A stretch of DNA of 64,000 nucleotides from Paracoccus sp. (in: a-proteobacteria) (GTDB lineage: Bacteria > Pseudomonadota > Alphaproteobacteria > Rhodobacterales > Rhodobacteraceae), in NCBI RefSeq assembly GCF_030536915.1, contig NZ_JAUNPC010000004.1, positions 1 to 64,000 of the forward strand. Reading direction: 5' to 3'. Of the stretch, positions 38,964 to 47,772 are shown piece after piece. A model generated the notes under the pieces. It had not been told where the DNA came from. It did no database searches and saw only the letters and a program-made list of their open reading frames with translations. How positions within the stretch are numbered: position 1 is the stretch's first letter; the number at the start of each line of letters is the position of its first letter. The translations under genes were made by a program, and so were the position numbers.

Positions 38964-40057
38964 CCCTGCGCCATCTCAAGCGCCTTCGGCAGCGCCTCGG
39001 CGAAGGCATCCAGTTCCTCCCCCGGCCCGCAACTGACGCGGATGCAGCGGTTCTGCGGCGCGACCCAGGGCATCCGGGCGAAAATTCCCTGCCCGTCCAG
39101 AGCCGCCAGCACCGCACGGGCAAAGTCCCCGTCCCCTCCGCAGTCGATGGCGACGAAATTCGTGGCCGAGGGCAGCGCCGCAAGGCCGTTGTCCCGCGCG
39201 ATGGCGGCGATGCGTTCGCGCGCCTCCGCGACCCGCCGGACCGTCCCGGCCAGATGCGCCCCGTCCCCCAGCGCCGCCAGCGCCCCCGCCTGCGCCACGC
39301 TGTTGACGCCAAAATGGTTCCGCACCCGGTCAAAGGCGCGGATCATTCCGGGCGCGCCGATGGCATGGCCGATCCGCGCACCCGCCATCCCGTGGGCCTT
39401 GGAGAATGTCCGCATCCGCAGCACCCGCGGATCGGCGGGGTCGATCCGCGGCAGGGCGGGGGCGAACTCGGCATAGGCCTCGTCGAGGATCAGCAGGATG
39501 TCTTCGGGCAGGGCGGCGACGGCGGCCTCGACCGCCTCGGGTGGATGCCAGCCGCCCATGGGGTTGTCGGGGTTGCAGAGATAGACCATCCGCGCGCCGG
39601 TCCCGGCGGCCTTCGCCACCAGCGCGGCCGGGTCCTGCCGGTCGTCGCGGTAAGGCACGCGGACCAGTTCGCCGCCAAAGCCCGTGACGTGGAAATCGAA
39701 GGTCGGATAACCGCCCGCCGAGGTCACGACGCGATCCCCCGGCGCCACCATCAGCCGGACGGCGAGGCCCAGAAGCCCGTCGATCCCCTCGCCCACGACG
39801 ATGTTCTCGGGGGCGACGCCGCAATGGGCGGCAAGCGCGGCCTTGAGGTCGTGGTTCGTCGGATCGCCGTATTTCCAGACCTCGGCGGCGGCCTTCCGCA
39901 TCGCCTCGACGGCCAGCGGCGAGGGGCCGAAGCCGTTTTCGTTAGCGCCCAACCGAGCACGGAAGGCCCCGCCGCGCCGGCGTTCCAGCGTTTCGGGGCC
40001 GACAAAGGGCACGGCGTCGGGCAGGCTGGCGGGCAGGGGCGCGAGGGTCGATTTCAT
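38960..40057 (-). CDS. hisC: Histidinol-phosphate aminotransferase-type PLP enzyme
   Basis: A 365-residue fold-type I aminotransferase. The features are ARLGANENGFGPSP near the N-terminus, NIVVGEGIDGLLGLAVR, YLCNPDNPMGG, the PLP-contact aspartate in LLILDEAYAEFAP, and the Schiff-base lysine in MRTFSKAHGMAGARIG. It best fits the HisC family (imidazole-acetol phosphate plus glutamate), but HisC-like paralogues with other substrates are common in this group and no other his gene is nearby. ATG at 40057 gives a family-length N-terminus. Confidence 0.85.
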   Translation of the reverse strand: MKSTLAPLPASLPDAVPFVGPETLERRRGGAFRARLGANENGFGPSPLAVEAMRKAAAEVWKYGDPTNHDLKAALAAHCGVAPENIVVGEGIDGLLGLAVRLMVAPGDRVVTSAGGYPTFDFHVTGFGGELVRVPYRDDRQDPAALVAKAAGTGARMVYLCNPDNPMGGWHPPEAVEAAVAALPEDILLILDEAYAEFAPALPRIDPADPRVLRMRTFSKAHGMAGARIGHAIGAPGMIRAFDRVRNHFGVNSVAQAGALAALGDGAHLAGTVRRVAEARERIAAIARDNGLAALPSATNFVAIDCGGDGDFARAVLAALDGQGIFARMPWVAPQNRCIRVSCGPGEELDAFAEALPKALEMAQG

Positions 40058-40195
40058 GCGCGGATCAGAAGCGCAAATCCGCCGTCCTCGCAAGCCCGCC
40101 CGGGCGAAGGCGGCGCAAGGGGGCCGGCTCGGCTGCGCCAGCCCTTGGGCGGACGTTGCCGACGCAGCCTCTGCCGCCTGCCCTGCCGCCCTGTC

Positions 40196-41944
40196 CTAGC
40201 CCTTGCCGAACAGCCGGCTGAGCAGTCCCCCTGGCGCAGGCGGCTCAGCGGCGCTGTCGGCCACCGCCGGCGCAGGTGCGGGCGCGGGCTTCGCCGTCGC
40301 CGCCTCGGCCGCCGCGCGGGTCTCGGACAGCGTCGCGCCGGTCGTCAGCGCCTCGGGGTCCAGCCGCAGCTCGATCACCGCCAGCGTGCCCGCGCCTTGC
40401 GCGCGCTCGAACGCCCCGGCGAAATCCTCGTCGCGTTCCACAAGCTCTCCATGCCCGCCATAGGCGCGGGCGAGCGCGGGAAAGTCCGGGTTGAACAGGT
40501 CGGTGCCCGAGACGCGGCCGGGATAGGTCTTTTCCTGGTGCATGCGGATCGTGCCGTAGCGGCCGTTGTTCGCCACGATCACGATCACCGCAGCACCCTC
40601 CTGCGCCGCAGTGGACAGTTCATTCACCGTCATCTGGATGTCGCCGTCGCCCGCCACGCAGACGACCGTGCGGCCCGGATGCCGGATCTTGGCCGCCACA
40701 GCCGCGGGCAATCCATAGCCCATCGAGCCCGAAGTCGGCGCAAGCTGCGTCTCGCCCCGCTTGAACTGGAAATAGCGATGGATGAAGGACGCGAAGTTGC
40801 CTGCGCCGTTGGTGATGATGGCATCCTCGGGCAGGTTGTCGGACAGCCAGGTGATCACCCGCTCCATCTTCACCGCGCCGGGGGTTTCCCTGGGCTTGCG
40901 CCATGCCTCGTAGTTGGCCCGCAGCCCCGCGGTCCAGTCGCTCCACTGGCGCGGCGCGGGGGCCTCGGCCAGCGCCTTCAGCACCACGCGCGGACAGGCG
41001 GCGATGCCGGGATCGGCCCGCCACAGGTGCCCGATCTCGTCGGGGTCGGGGTAGACGTGGATGATCCGCTTGCCCTGCCCCTTCGGGCTCATCAGGTCAT
41101 AGCCGTTCGTCAGCGTGTCCCCCAGCCGCGAACCCAGCGACAGCACGCAGTCCGCCTGCCGCAGCGCCTCGCCCAGCTTCGGGTTCATGCCGACGCCAAG
41201 ATCGCCCACGTAGTTCGGCAGCCGGTTGTCCATCAGATACTGGCGGCGGAAGGGCACGGCGACCGGCAGGCCCCAGCCTGCCGCAAAACGCGCAAGCCGG
41301 TCGCCGTCCTCCTGCGTCCAGACCGAGCCGCCGGGAACCACCAGCGGCCGCTCGGCCGCAGCCAGCGCCCCGGTGATCGCCGCCAGTTGCGCCTGCGAGA
41401 TGCCGGGGACGGGCGGTGGCGCGGGGATCAGGTCGGGGGCGTCGGATTCCGCCGACAGCATGTCCTCGGGCAGCGCCAGCACCACCGGGCCGGGGCGGCC
41501 GGACTGGGCCAGGTCGAAGGCGCGGGCGACATATTCGGGGATGCGGTCGGTCCGGTCGATCTCGGCCACCCATTTCGCAAGGCCGCCGAACATCTGCCGG
41601 TAGTCCACCTCCTGAAACGCCTCGCGGTCGCGGTCGGCCAGCGCGATCTGGCCGACAAAGAGAATCATCGGCGTCGAATCCTGCCTGGCCACATGGACCC
41701 CGGCGCTGGCGTTGGCCGCCCCCGGCCCGCGGGTGACGAAGCAGACGCCCGGCTGTCCGGTCATCTTGCCCCAGGCCTCGGCCATCATCGCGGCCCCGCC
41801 TTCCTGCCGGCAGACGGTGTTCGGGATTCCTGCGTCGTAAAGCCCGTCCAGCGCGGCAAGGAAGCTTTCGCCGGGCACCGAGAAGACCCGTTCCACCCCA
41901 TGCGCCTTCAGCGCATCCGCCAGTATCCGTCCGCCGTGCCGCAT
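40196..41944 (-). CDS. Thiamine-diphosphate-dependent enzyme (acetolactate-synthase-like)
   Basis: A 582-residue ThDP enzyme of the acetolactate synthase/benzoylformate decarboxylase type. The catalytic glutamate is in [14 protein letters not shown] (near residue 48), the middle domain is complete, and the ThDP-binding motif is [29 protein letters not shown]. The last 45 residues are an Ala/Pro-rich tail ending [11 protein letters not shown], not part of the fold. No regulatory subunit (ilvH) is nearby, so it is probably not the biosynthetic acetolactate synthase; related enzymes act on 2-oxo acids or in catabolism. Divergent from smpB. Confidence 0.88.
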   Translation of the reverse strand: MRHGGRILADALKAHGVERVFSVPGESFLAALDGLYDAGIPNTVCRQEGGAAMMAEAWGKMTGQPGVCFVTRGPGAANASAGVHVARQDSTPMILFVGQIALADRDREAFQEVDYRQMFGGLAKWVAEIDRTDRIPEYVARAFDLAQSGRPGPVVLALPEDMLSAESDAPDLIPAPPPVPGISQAQLAAITGALAAAERPLVVPGGSVWTQEDGDRLARFAAGWGLPVAVPFRRQYLMDNRLPNYVGDLGVGMNPKLGEALRQADCVLSLGSRLGDTLTNGYDLMSPKGQGKRIIHVYPDPDEIGHLWRADPGIAACPRVVLKALAEAPAPRQWSDWTAGLRANYEAWRKPRETPGAVKMERVITWLSDNLPEDAIITNGAGNFASFIHRYFQFKRGETQLAPTSGSMGYGLPAAVAAKIRHPGRTVVCVAGDGDIQMTVNELSTAAQEGAAVIVIVANNGRYGTIRMHQEKTYPGRVSGTDLFNPDFPALARAYGGHGELVERDEDFAGAFERAQGAGTLAVIELRLDPEALTTGATLSETRAAAEAATAKPAPAPAPAVADSAAEPPAPGGLLSRLFGKG

Positions 41945-42050
41945 CGCCTCGCCCCCTTGTCGCAGATCGGGCGCAAACTGGGGGCAAGCGGCGACAAGGG
42001 CAAGCCCGCAGCTTTACAGCGGCCGCCCGCGCCCTTATCTCACGCCGACC

Positions 42051-42524
42051 ATGGCCCAGGCAAAATCCGACCCGAACTACAAGGTGATCGCCGAGAACCG
42101 GCGGGCGCGCTTTGATTATTTCATCGAAAGCGACATCGAGGTGGGCATCGTCCTGACCGGCTCCGAGGTCAAGGCGCTGCGCACCGGCCAGTCCAACATC
42201 GCCGAAAGCTACGCCAGCGTGGAACAGGGCGAGCTGTGGCTGATCAACGGCTACATCTCCTCCTACAAGCAGGCGGGCGTCTTCGGGCACGAGGAACGCC
42301 GCCACCGCAAGCTGCTGGTCAGCCGCAAGGAACTGTCGCGGCTGTGGCAGGCCACGGGGCGCGAAGGCATGACGTTGGTGCCGCTGGTGATGTACTTCAA
42401 CCACCGCGGCATCGTGAAGCTGAAGCTGGGCATCGCCAAGGGCAAGAAGAACCACGACAAGCGCGCGACCGAGGCCAAGCGCGACTGGGGCCGCGAAAAG
42501 CAGCGTCTGCTGAAGCAGGGCTGA
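42051..42524 (+). CDS. smpB: SsrA-binding protein
   Basis: A 157-residue SmpB, the partner of tmRNA in rescuing ribosomes stalled on broken mRNA. The OB-fold core is complete ([45 protein letters not shown]), followed by [10 protein letters not shown] and the basic C-terminal tail [26 protein letters not shown] that reaches into the empty mRNA channel. Length is typical. No good ribosome-binding site precedes the ATG, so it may be read from a near-leaderless mRNA. The tmRNA gene was not found in the window. Confidence 0.96.
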   Translation: MAQAKSDPNYKVIAENRRARFDYFIESDIEVGIVLTGSEVKALRTGQSNIAESYASVEQGELWLINGYISSYKQAGVFGHEERRHRKLLVSRKELSRLWQATGREGMTLVPLVMYFNHRGIVKLKLGIAKGKKNHDKRATEAKRDWGREKQRLLKQG

Positions 42525-42569
42525 GACGGACCTGCCTGTTCAGTCACTGGCGTGAGCCGCGATGTCGGT

Positions 42570-42588
42570 GCACATTAAAGCAATGTGC
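42570..42588. repeat. Inverted repeat between smpB and a small membrane-protein gene
   Basis: GCACATT (42570-42576), AAAGC and AATGTGC (42582-42588) form a 7-bp stem, A/T-richer than the surroundings. It could end the smpB transcript or regulate the next gene; neither is shown. Confidence 0.4.
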
Positions 42589-42611
42589 CACGCCGGGCTT
42601 GCGGATCAAGG

Positions 42612-42860
42612 ATGAGCGACACCAAGACCGATCTGGACCGGTTGCTGGCAGAAACGCGCCGGCTGAACGCCGAGGCCGACAGGCTGATGGCCGAGGAACG
42701 CAAACTCATGGCCGAGCGACTGCTGCGCCGGCAGAGGCGTGGACCCTGGTTCAACTTCGTTCATGAGATCGCTCCATTTCTGGGCATCGGTCTTGTGACC
42801 GGCCTGATTGCCGCCTTGGCTGTCGTGCTTCTGCTCCTGATGGGAACGCCCAAGCCTTAG
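42612..42860 (+). CDS. Small single-pass membrane protein with N-terminal coiled coil
   Basis: An 82-residue protein not matched to a family. Residues 1-42 are highly charged, with a heptad-like pattern (LDRLLAETRRLNAEADRLMAEERKLMAERLLRRQ) suggesting a coiled coil. Residues about 55-78 (FLGIGLVTGLIAALAVVLLLLMG) are one membrane helix, giving a cytosolic-helix/membrane-anchor layout. Small proteins of this plan occur widely in Rhodobacteraceae, but the role is unknown. Start ATG at 42612 with AAGG only a base or two before it; no better alternative exists. Confidence 0.7.
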   Translation: MSDTKTDLDRLLAETRRLNAEADRLMAEERKLMAERLLRRQRRGPWFNFVHEIAPFLGIGLVTGLIAALAVVLLLLMGTPKP

Positions 42861-42883
42861 GCGCAGACCGCATCCGTTCCCTG

Positions 42884-43291
42884 CTACCACAAGGCCGCCA
42901 GCGTCGCCGGGTCCGCCGCGCCGCCGAAGAACTCCGCCAGCAGCCGGTCGAAGACCTCGCCCCCGCCCGCCGCGCGGAACAAGGTCGCGCAGGACCGCAG
43001 CTTCACCGCATCGACCGGCCCCAGCACCGCCTCGGGCGGGGTGCCCGCGTTCTCAAGCATCGCCGCGGCCGCCGCGTGCAGATTCGCGACCAGCACCGGG
43101 TCGGCCAGATAGGCCCGCGCTTCGGCCAGATCGCGGATGCCGTAATGCTTCGCCGTCCCCGATCGCCCCAAGGCCGCCAGTTGCGGAAAGACATACCACA
43201 TCCAGTGGCTCACCTTCCGCCCCGCCCGCAGTTCCGCCACCGCGCGGGCCTGGTCGCGCGTCTGCGCGTCGTGAAAGCGTTGCAGGTCCAT
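42884..43291 (-). CDS. DUF1810 protein
   Basis: A 135-residue soluble, mostly helical protein. The DUF1810 signature is complete: DLQRFHDAQ at the start, GRKVSHWMWYVFPQLAALGRS, then KHYGIRDLAEARAYL and PVDAVKLRSCATLF. Members were once called calpastatin-like, but the function is unknown. It is divergent from sseA across about 100 bases. Nothing in the surroundings indicates a pathway. Confidence 0.92.
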   Translation of the reverse strand: MDLQRFHDAQTRDQARAVAELRAGRKVSHWMWYVFPQLAALGRSGTAKHYGIRDLAEARAYLADPVLVANLHAAAAAMLENAGTPPEAVLGPVDAVKLRSCATLFRAAGGGEVFDRLLAEFFGGAADPATLAALW

Positions 43292-43392
43292 GCCGCATCG
43301 TTCCCCCCTCGCACTTGCCCGGTCAAGGCCCGTTGTCCTGCCCGCGCCCCGAGGCTAAGAAAGCCCGGTGCTCGTGGGCCGAGGAGGGAAGG

Positions 43393-44244
43393 ATGGACGA
43401 TCCGAAGACGCTTGTGTCGACCGATTGGCTGGCGGCGCATCTGAACGATCCCGACCTGCGGATCATCGACGCAAGCTGGCACATGCCGGCCACGGGGCGC
43501 GACGCGCAGGCGGAATACCATGCCGCCCATATCCCCGGCGCGCGCTTCTTCGACATCGACGCCATCGCCGACAGCCGCAGCCCCCTGCCCCACATGGCCC
43601 CCCAACCCGAGATGTTCGTCAGCCGCCTGCGGGCGATGGGCATCGGCGACGGCCACCAGGTCGTGGTCTACGACAATTCGGACGTCCATTCGGCGGCCCG
43701 CGTCTGGTGGATCTTCCGGCTGATGGGCAAGGCCGACGTGGCGGTGCTGGACGGCGGCTTTGCCAAGTGGCAGGCCGAGGGACGGCCGGTCGAGGACATG
43801 CCCCCGATCACCCGCGACCGCCACATGACCGTGCAGCGGCAGGCGGGGCTGGTGCGCGACGTGACGCAGGTCGCGGCGGCGGCCAAGCTGGGCGACCACC
43901 AGATCATCGACGCCCGCAGCGCGGCCCGCTTCCGCGGGGACGAGCCCGAACCCCGCCCCGGCCTGCGCGCGGGCCATATCCCCGGCGCGAAGAACCTCCC
44001 CGTGGGCCAGCTTTACACCCCCGACGGCACGATGAAGCCGGTGGACGAGTTGCGCGCCGCCTTCGAATCGGCGGGCGTGGATCTGTCGCGCCCCGTCATC
44101 ACCACCTGCGGCTCGGGCATCACCGCGGCCAGCCTCGCGCTGGCGCTGGAACGCATCGGCAAGCGGGACTGGTCGCTTTACGACGGGGCCTGGGCCGAAT
44201 GGGGCAGCTACCCCGACCTCAAGATCGCAACCGGAGACGCCTGA
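43393..44244 (+). CDS. sseA: 3-mercaptopyruvate sulfurtransferase
   Basis: A 283-residue sulfurtransferase with two rhodanese domains. The N-terminal, non-catalytic domain includes AAHIPGARFFDIDAIADSRSPLPHM. The active cysteine is in TTCGSGITAASLALALE (near residue 238); CGSG(V/I)TA is the loop of mercaptopyruvate-preferring enzymes rather than thiosulfate rhodaneses. A strong GGAGGGAAGG site precedes the ATG. The stop is immediately followed by the start of an aminotransferase that could make 3-mercaptopyruvate from cysteine, so the pair may form a cysteine-degradation unit; that coupling is inference. Confidence 0.93.
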   Translation: MDDPKTLVSTDWLAAHLNDPDLRIIDASWHMPATGRDAQAEYHAAHIPGARFFDIDAIADSRSPLPHMAPQPEMFVSRLRAMGIGDGHQVVVYDNSDVHSAARVWWIFRLMGKADVAVLDGGFAKWQAEGRPVEDMPPITRDRHMTVQRQAGLVRDVTQVAAAAKLGDHQIIDARSAARFRGDEPEPRPGLRAGHIPGAKNLPVGQLYTPDGTMKPVDELRAAFESAGVDLSRPVITTCGSGITAASLALALERIGKRDWSLYDGAWAEWGSYPDLKIATGDA

Positions 44245-45429
44245 ATGTTCGGCAGCCTGCAGCCCCAAGCCCCCGACAAGATCCTTGCCCTGATGGGCGA
44301 GTTCCGCGCCGACACCCGGCAGGGCAAGATCGACCTGGGCGTGGGCGTCTACAAGGACCCGACGGGGCTGACCCCGGTGATGCGCGCCGTCAAGGACGCC
44401 GAGCGCCGCATCTGGGACGCCGAGACCACCAAGGCCTATACCGCGCTTGCGGGCGAACCCGCCTATCTGAACGCGCTGTCGCGGATGGTGCTGGGCGAGG
44501 GGCTGGACGACAGCCGCACCGCGGCGCTGTCCACCGTTGGCGGCACCGGCGCGATCCGGCAGGCGCTTGAACTGGCGCGGATCGGCAACCCGGACCTGAC
44601 CGTGCATGTCTCGGACCCGACATGGCCCAACCACCTGTCGATCCTGAAATTCATGGGCGTGCCTTTCGTCGAATACCGTTATTTCGACGACACGACCCGC
44701 GGCGTCGATTTCGAGGGGCTCAAGGCCGACCTGTCGCGGGCGAAGAAGGGCGACCTGATCCTGCTGCACGGCTGCTGCCACAACCCGACCGGCGCCAACC
44801 TGACCATGAAGCAATGGGCCGAGGTCGCGGACATCCTTGACCGCACCGGCGCGGTGCCGCTGGTGGACCTCGCCTATCAGGGCTTCGGCGACGGGCTGGA
44901 GGAAGACGCGGCCGGGACGCGCCTGATCGTGTCGCGTTCGCCCGAGGCGCTGGTGGCGGCCTCCTGTTCCAAGAACTTCGGCATCTACCGCGAACGGACG
45001 GGGATGCTGCTGGCGCAGGTCAGGGACGCCGCCACGCGCGATCTTGCGCAGGGGACGATGGCCTACCTGAACCGCCAGAACTACAGCTTCCCGCCCGATC
45101 ACGGCGCGCGGATCGTCCAGGTGATCCTCGACGACGAGGGCCTGACCGCCGACTGGAAGGCCGAGCTTGAGGAGGTGCGGCTGGGGATGCTGCAACTGCG
45201 CCAGCAGCTTGCGGCGGAACTGCGGAACCTGACCGGCAGCGACCGCTTCGACTTCATCGAGCGGCACCGCGGCATGTTCTCGCGCCTCGGCGCGAGCCCC
45301 GAGCAGGTTGCGAAGATGAAGGACGACAACGCCATCTACATGGTCGGCGATTCGCGGCTCAACATCGCCGGGCTGAACCGCGACAGCGTGCCGATCCTGG
45401 CCCGTGCCATCGTCGAGGCGGGAATCTGA
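44245..45429 (+). CDS. Aromatic-amino-acid/aspartate aminotransferase (class I)
   Basis: A 394-residue class Ib PLP aminotransferase of the AspC/TyrB type. It shows DLGVGVYKDPTGLTPVM, AYTALAGEP, the PLP-contact HGCCHNPTGANLT, DLAYQGFGDGL and the Schiff-base lysine in SCSKNFGIYRERTG, with RLNIAGL carrying the carboxylate-binding arginine near the end. Both aspartate and aromatic amino acids are possible substrates. The ATG directly follows the sseA stop, so the two are co-translated. A bidirectional terminator follows. Confidence 0.93.
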   Translation: MFGSLQPQAPDKILALMGEFRADTRQGKIDLGVGVYKDPTGLTPVMRAVKDAERRIWDAETTKAYTALAGEPAYLNALSRMVLGEGLDDSRTAALSTVGGTGAIRQALELARIGNPDLTVHVSDPTWPNHLSILKFMGVPFVEYRYFDDTTRGVDFEGLKADLSRAKKGDLILLHGCCHNPTGANLTMKQWAEVADILDRTGAVPLVDLAYQGFGDGLEEDAAGTRLIVSRSPEALVAASCSKNFGIYRERTGMLLAQVRDAATRDLAQGTMAYLNRQNYSFPPDHGARIVQVILDDEGLTADWKAELEEVRLGMLQLRQQLAAELRNLTGSDRFDFIERHRGMFSRLGASPEQVAKMKDDNAIYMVGDSRLNIAGLNRDSVPILARAIVEAGI

Positions 45430-45471
45430 GGCGGGACGCGGTCCTGCCGCCCCCCGAGGCCCGGACATGAG

Positions 45472-45505
45472 AAAGCCGGGGCGCCTTTCGACGGCCCCGG
45501 CTTTA
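45472..45505 (+). terminator. Bidirectional rho-independent terminator
   Basis: AAAGCCGGGGC (45472-45482) and GCCCCGGCTTT (45494-45504) form a perfect 11-bp stem, with A-runs on one side and T-runs on the other. It separates the aminotransferase gene from the converging DUF1127 gene and can serve both. Confidence 0.85.
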
Positions 45506-45526
45506 TCGCTATCCAGACGGTGACGA

Positions 45527-45724
45527 TCAGAGACCGCGCGCAACCCGCTCGATGTCGCCACGGGTCAGGCCGATGTCGGCCAGTTCGCGGTCGGTCAGGG
45601 CATTCAATTGGTTGCGCGTCTCGCGCACATCCGCCCAGGTGCGGACGGTCGCGGCGATGCGATCGAAGATACCGGCAGGACGCGCCGCCGAGGGGACAAC
45701 GCGGAAGGTGTCGATGGCCGACAT
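45527..45724 (-). CDS. DUF1127 small protein
   Basis: A 65-residue basic protein. The C-terminal DUF1127 motif is intact (TRNQLNALTDRELADIGLTRGDIERVARGL), preceded by RIAATVRTWADVRE. DUF1127 proteins in Rhodobacter and other alphaproteobacteria affect RNA turnover, stress responses and phosphate or carbon metabolism, and some bind RNA. A promoter-like pair lies about 60 bases upstream. No ribosome-binding site is visible; instead a 16-codon upstream frame ends one base before the ATG, which suggests re-initiation. Confidence 0.88.
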   Translation of the reverse strand: MSAIDTFRVVPSAARPAGIFDRIAATVRTWADVRETRNQLNALTDRELADIGLTRGDIERVARGL

Positions 45725-45725
45725 G

Positions 45726-45776
45726 TCAGGAACCCATTTTTTCTTGCGGCCCGCGCCAATCGCGAGCAATGTTCAT
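45726..45776 (-). CDS. Possible 16-codon upstream ORF of the DUF1127 gene
   Basis: On the minus strand ATG (45776) opens a frame MNIARDWRGPQEKMGS that ends with TGA one base before the DUF1127 ATG (TGACATG). The downstream gene lacks its own Shine-Dalgarno sequence. Coding is suggested by this spacing only; the peptide has no known homologue that I recognise. Confidence 0.3.
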   Translation of the reverse strand: MNIARDWRGPQEKMGS

Positions 45777-45786
45777 CAGTGCCCGT

Positions 45787-45815
45787 GATATAGGTCCGCG
45801 CCCCACTTCTGACCA
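45787..45815 (-). promoter_or_regulatory. Candidate promoter of the DUF1127 gene
   Basis: On the minus strand TGGTCA (45815-45810) and TATATC (45792-45787) are 17 bases apart, so transcription would begin near 45780. The whole 280-base gap before rsmE is lower in GC than the coding regions and also holds an inverted repeat GCTCGC/GCGAGC (45884-45901), which may mark the end of the rsmE transcript. Confidence 0.45.
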
Positions 45816-46006
45816 CGTCCAAAGAAGAAGCTCAGCCATGCGCGCCCTGCATGGCAAGCCCTTATTTACGTTGCGTTAACATAGCTCGCAAATGCGCGAG
45901 CCTGCGAATGTTCCGTCGCTGGATATAACGTTCTTCGCAGAAACTTTCACCCTTTAGGACAATAGGCCGGTTTCCTTGCGCAAGAGTGCCCCTTTGTCGC
46001 AGCCAT

Positions 46007-46747
46007 TCACGCCCTGGCGCAGGCTTCTCGGCGCCAGTCTCCCAGCGCCGCCTGCCACAAGGTCAGCGCCGCCACCGCCGCCGTATCCGCCCGCAGCACC
46101 CGCGGGCCGAGGCTGACCTGGTGGACGCAATCCATCCCCGAAAGCCGCCGCCGCTCGGCCTCGGACCAGCCGCCTTCCGGCCCGATCAGCACCGCCCAGG
46201 GACCGCCGGGCAGCCCCGCCAGGGTTTCGGCCGGCCCCGCCAGCGCCTCGTCCGCCCAGAGGATGCGCCGCCCCCGATCCCAGCCGTCCAGCAGCCGCGC
46301 CAGCGGCACCAGCGCCTCGACCGGCGGGACAAAGGTGCCGCCGCATTGCTCGGCGGCTTCCACGGCATGGGCCTGCAGTCGATCCTGCCGGATGCGTTCC
46401 GAATTGGTGTGGTCGGTCTGCACCGGCAGGATGCGCGCCGCCCCCAGTTCCGCCGCCTTTTCCACGATGAAATCGGTCCGCGCCTTCTTGATCGGCGCGA
46501 AGACCAGCCACAGGTCCGGCGGATCAAGCTGCGGCGCGGCCTGCCCCACAAGCTCGACCTCGCCCCCCCGCTTGGACGCCATGACCAGCCGCGCCGTCCA
46601 TTCGCCGTCGCGCCCGTTGAAGACCGCGATCTCGGCCCCCGCGCCCAGCCGCATCACCGCTGAAAGATAATGTGACTGGTCCGTGTCCAGCGGCACGGGT
46701 TGTCCCGGGGCGAAGCGGTGATCTATGTAAAGCCTGATCTTTCCCAT
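46007..46747 (-). CDS. rsmE: 16S rRNA (uracil-1498-N3)-methyltransferase
   Basis: A 246-residue SPOUT-class methyltransferase that modifies U1498 of 16S rRNA in the 30S subunit. An N-terminal PUA-like domain (HYLSAVMRLGAGAEIAVFNGRDGEW) is followed by the knotted SPOUT domain with the SAM-binding motifs VLIGPEGGWSEAE and SLGPRVLRADTAAVAAL. Length is standard. Its start codon and a possible ubiA start overlap head to head, so its promoter must lie within ubiA. Confidence 0.95.
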   Translation of the reverse strand: MGKIRLYIDHRFAPGQPVPLDTDQSHYLSAVMRLGAGAEIAVFNGRDGEWTARLVMASKRGGEVELVGQAAPQLDPPDLWLVFAPIKKARTDFIVEKAAELGAARILPVQTDHTNSERIRQDRLQAHAVEAAEQCGGTFVPPVEALVPLARLLDGWDRGRRILWADEALAGPAETLAGLPGGPWAVLIGPEGGWSEAERRRLSGMDCVHQVSLGPRVLRADTAAVAALTLWQAALGDWRREACARA

Positions 46748-46760
46748 GACGGCGGACCCT

Positions 46761-47717
46761 ATGCAGTCTGATGTCTCAACGCCACAGGCCATGGCCACGG
46801 TTGCGGACGCGCCGCGCGGCAACTGGGTGGACCGGCTGGCCCCGCCCGCGACCCGCCCCTGGCTGCGCCTCAGCCGCGCCGACCGGCCGATCGGGACCTG
46901 GCTTCTGCTGCTGCCCTGCTGGTGGGGGACGGGGCTGGCGATGATGACCGACCGGCCGCTGTGGGCGGACCTTTGGGTGGTGGTCGCCTGCGCCATCGGA
47001 TCGGTGGTGATGCGGGGGGCGGGCTGCACCTGGAACGACATCACCGACCGCGACATCGACGGCTCGGTGGCGCGCACCCGATCGCGCCCGCTGCCCTCGG
47101 GGCAGGTCACGCTGAAGGGCACCTTCATCTGGCTGGGGGCGCAGCTTGCCATCGGCGCCTTGATCCTTTTCACCATGAACGCGGCGGCCATCGCGCTGGG
47201 GGTGGCCTCGCTGGCGCTGGTCGCAATCTATCCCTTTGCCAAGCGCTTCACCTGGTGGCCCCAGGTCTTTCTGGGCCTCGCCTTCAACTGGGGCGTGCTG
47301 GTGGCCTTTGCCGCGCATGGCGGCAGCCTGCACCCGGCGCCGCTGCTGGCCTATGCGGCGGGCATCCTGTGGACCCTGTTCTACGACACCATCTACGCCC
47401 ACCAGGACGCCGAGGATGACGCCCTGATCGGGGTGAAATCTACCGCCCGGCTGTTCGGCAAGGACAGCCCGCGCTGGCTTCTGGGCTTTGCCGCGGGCGC
47501 GGTCGTGCTGCTGGCGGCGGCGGTGGCGGCGACCCGGCCCTCGGTCCTGCAGGCGATGATCGGCACCGCCGGGATCGCGGGCTTCGCCCTGCATCTGTCG
47601 TGGCAGTTGCGCCGGTTCGACCCCCATGACAGCCCGGCGCTGCTGCGGCTGTTCCGGTCCAACCGCGACGCGGGGCTGATCGTCGCGGGCGCGCTGTTCC
47701 TGGCCGGATTGGCGTGA
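46761..47717 (+). CDS. ubiA: 4-hydroxybenzoate polyprenyltransferase
   Basis: A membrane prenyltransferase of about 318 residues that attaches the polyprenyl tail to 4-hydroxybenzoate in ubiquinone synthesis. The two aspartate-rich motifs are CTWNDITDRDIDGSVARTRSRPLPSG (near 95) and DTIYAHQDAEDDALIGVKSTA (near 205); eight to nine hydrophobic helices surround them. The exact start is uncertain: ATGs at 46746, 46761 and 46791 are in frame and none has a good ribosome-binding site. The first overlaps the rsmE start codon head to head. Confidence 0.95.
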   Translation: MQSDVSTPQAMATVADAPRGNWVDRLAPPATRPWLRLSRADRPIGTWLLLLPCWWGTGLAMMTDRPLWADLWVVVACAIGSVVMRGAGCTWNDITDRDIDGSVARTRSRPLPSGQVTLKGTFIWLGAQLAIGALILFTMNAAAIALGVASLALVAIYPFAKRFTWWPQVFLGLAFNWGVLVAFAAHGGSLHPAPLLAYAAGILWTLFYDTIYAHQDAEDDALIGVKSTARLFGKDSPRWLLGFAAGAVVLLAAAVAATRPSVLQAMIGTAGIAGFALHLSWQLRRFDPHDSPALLRLFRSNRDAGLIVAGALFLAGLA

Positions 47718-47772
47718 TTGCCGAACCCGCCCCGCGCGCCGATGCCGGGCGGGATCAAGAACGAAAGGCCCG

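Noticed and set aside
40196..41944. Biosynthetic acetolactate synthase large subunit (ilvI/ilvB)
   Set aside because: No small-subunit gene follows, and the tail and sequence fit a more general ThDP enzyme; kept without a gene symbol.
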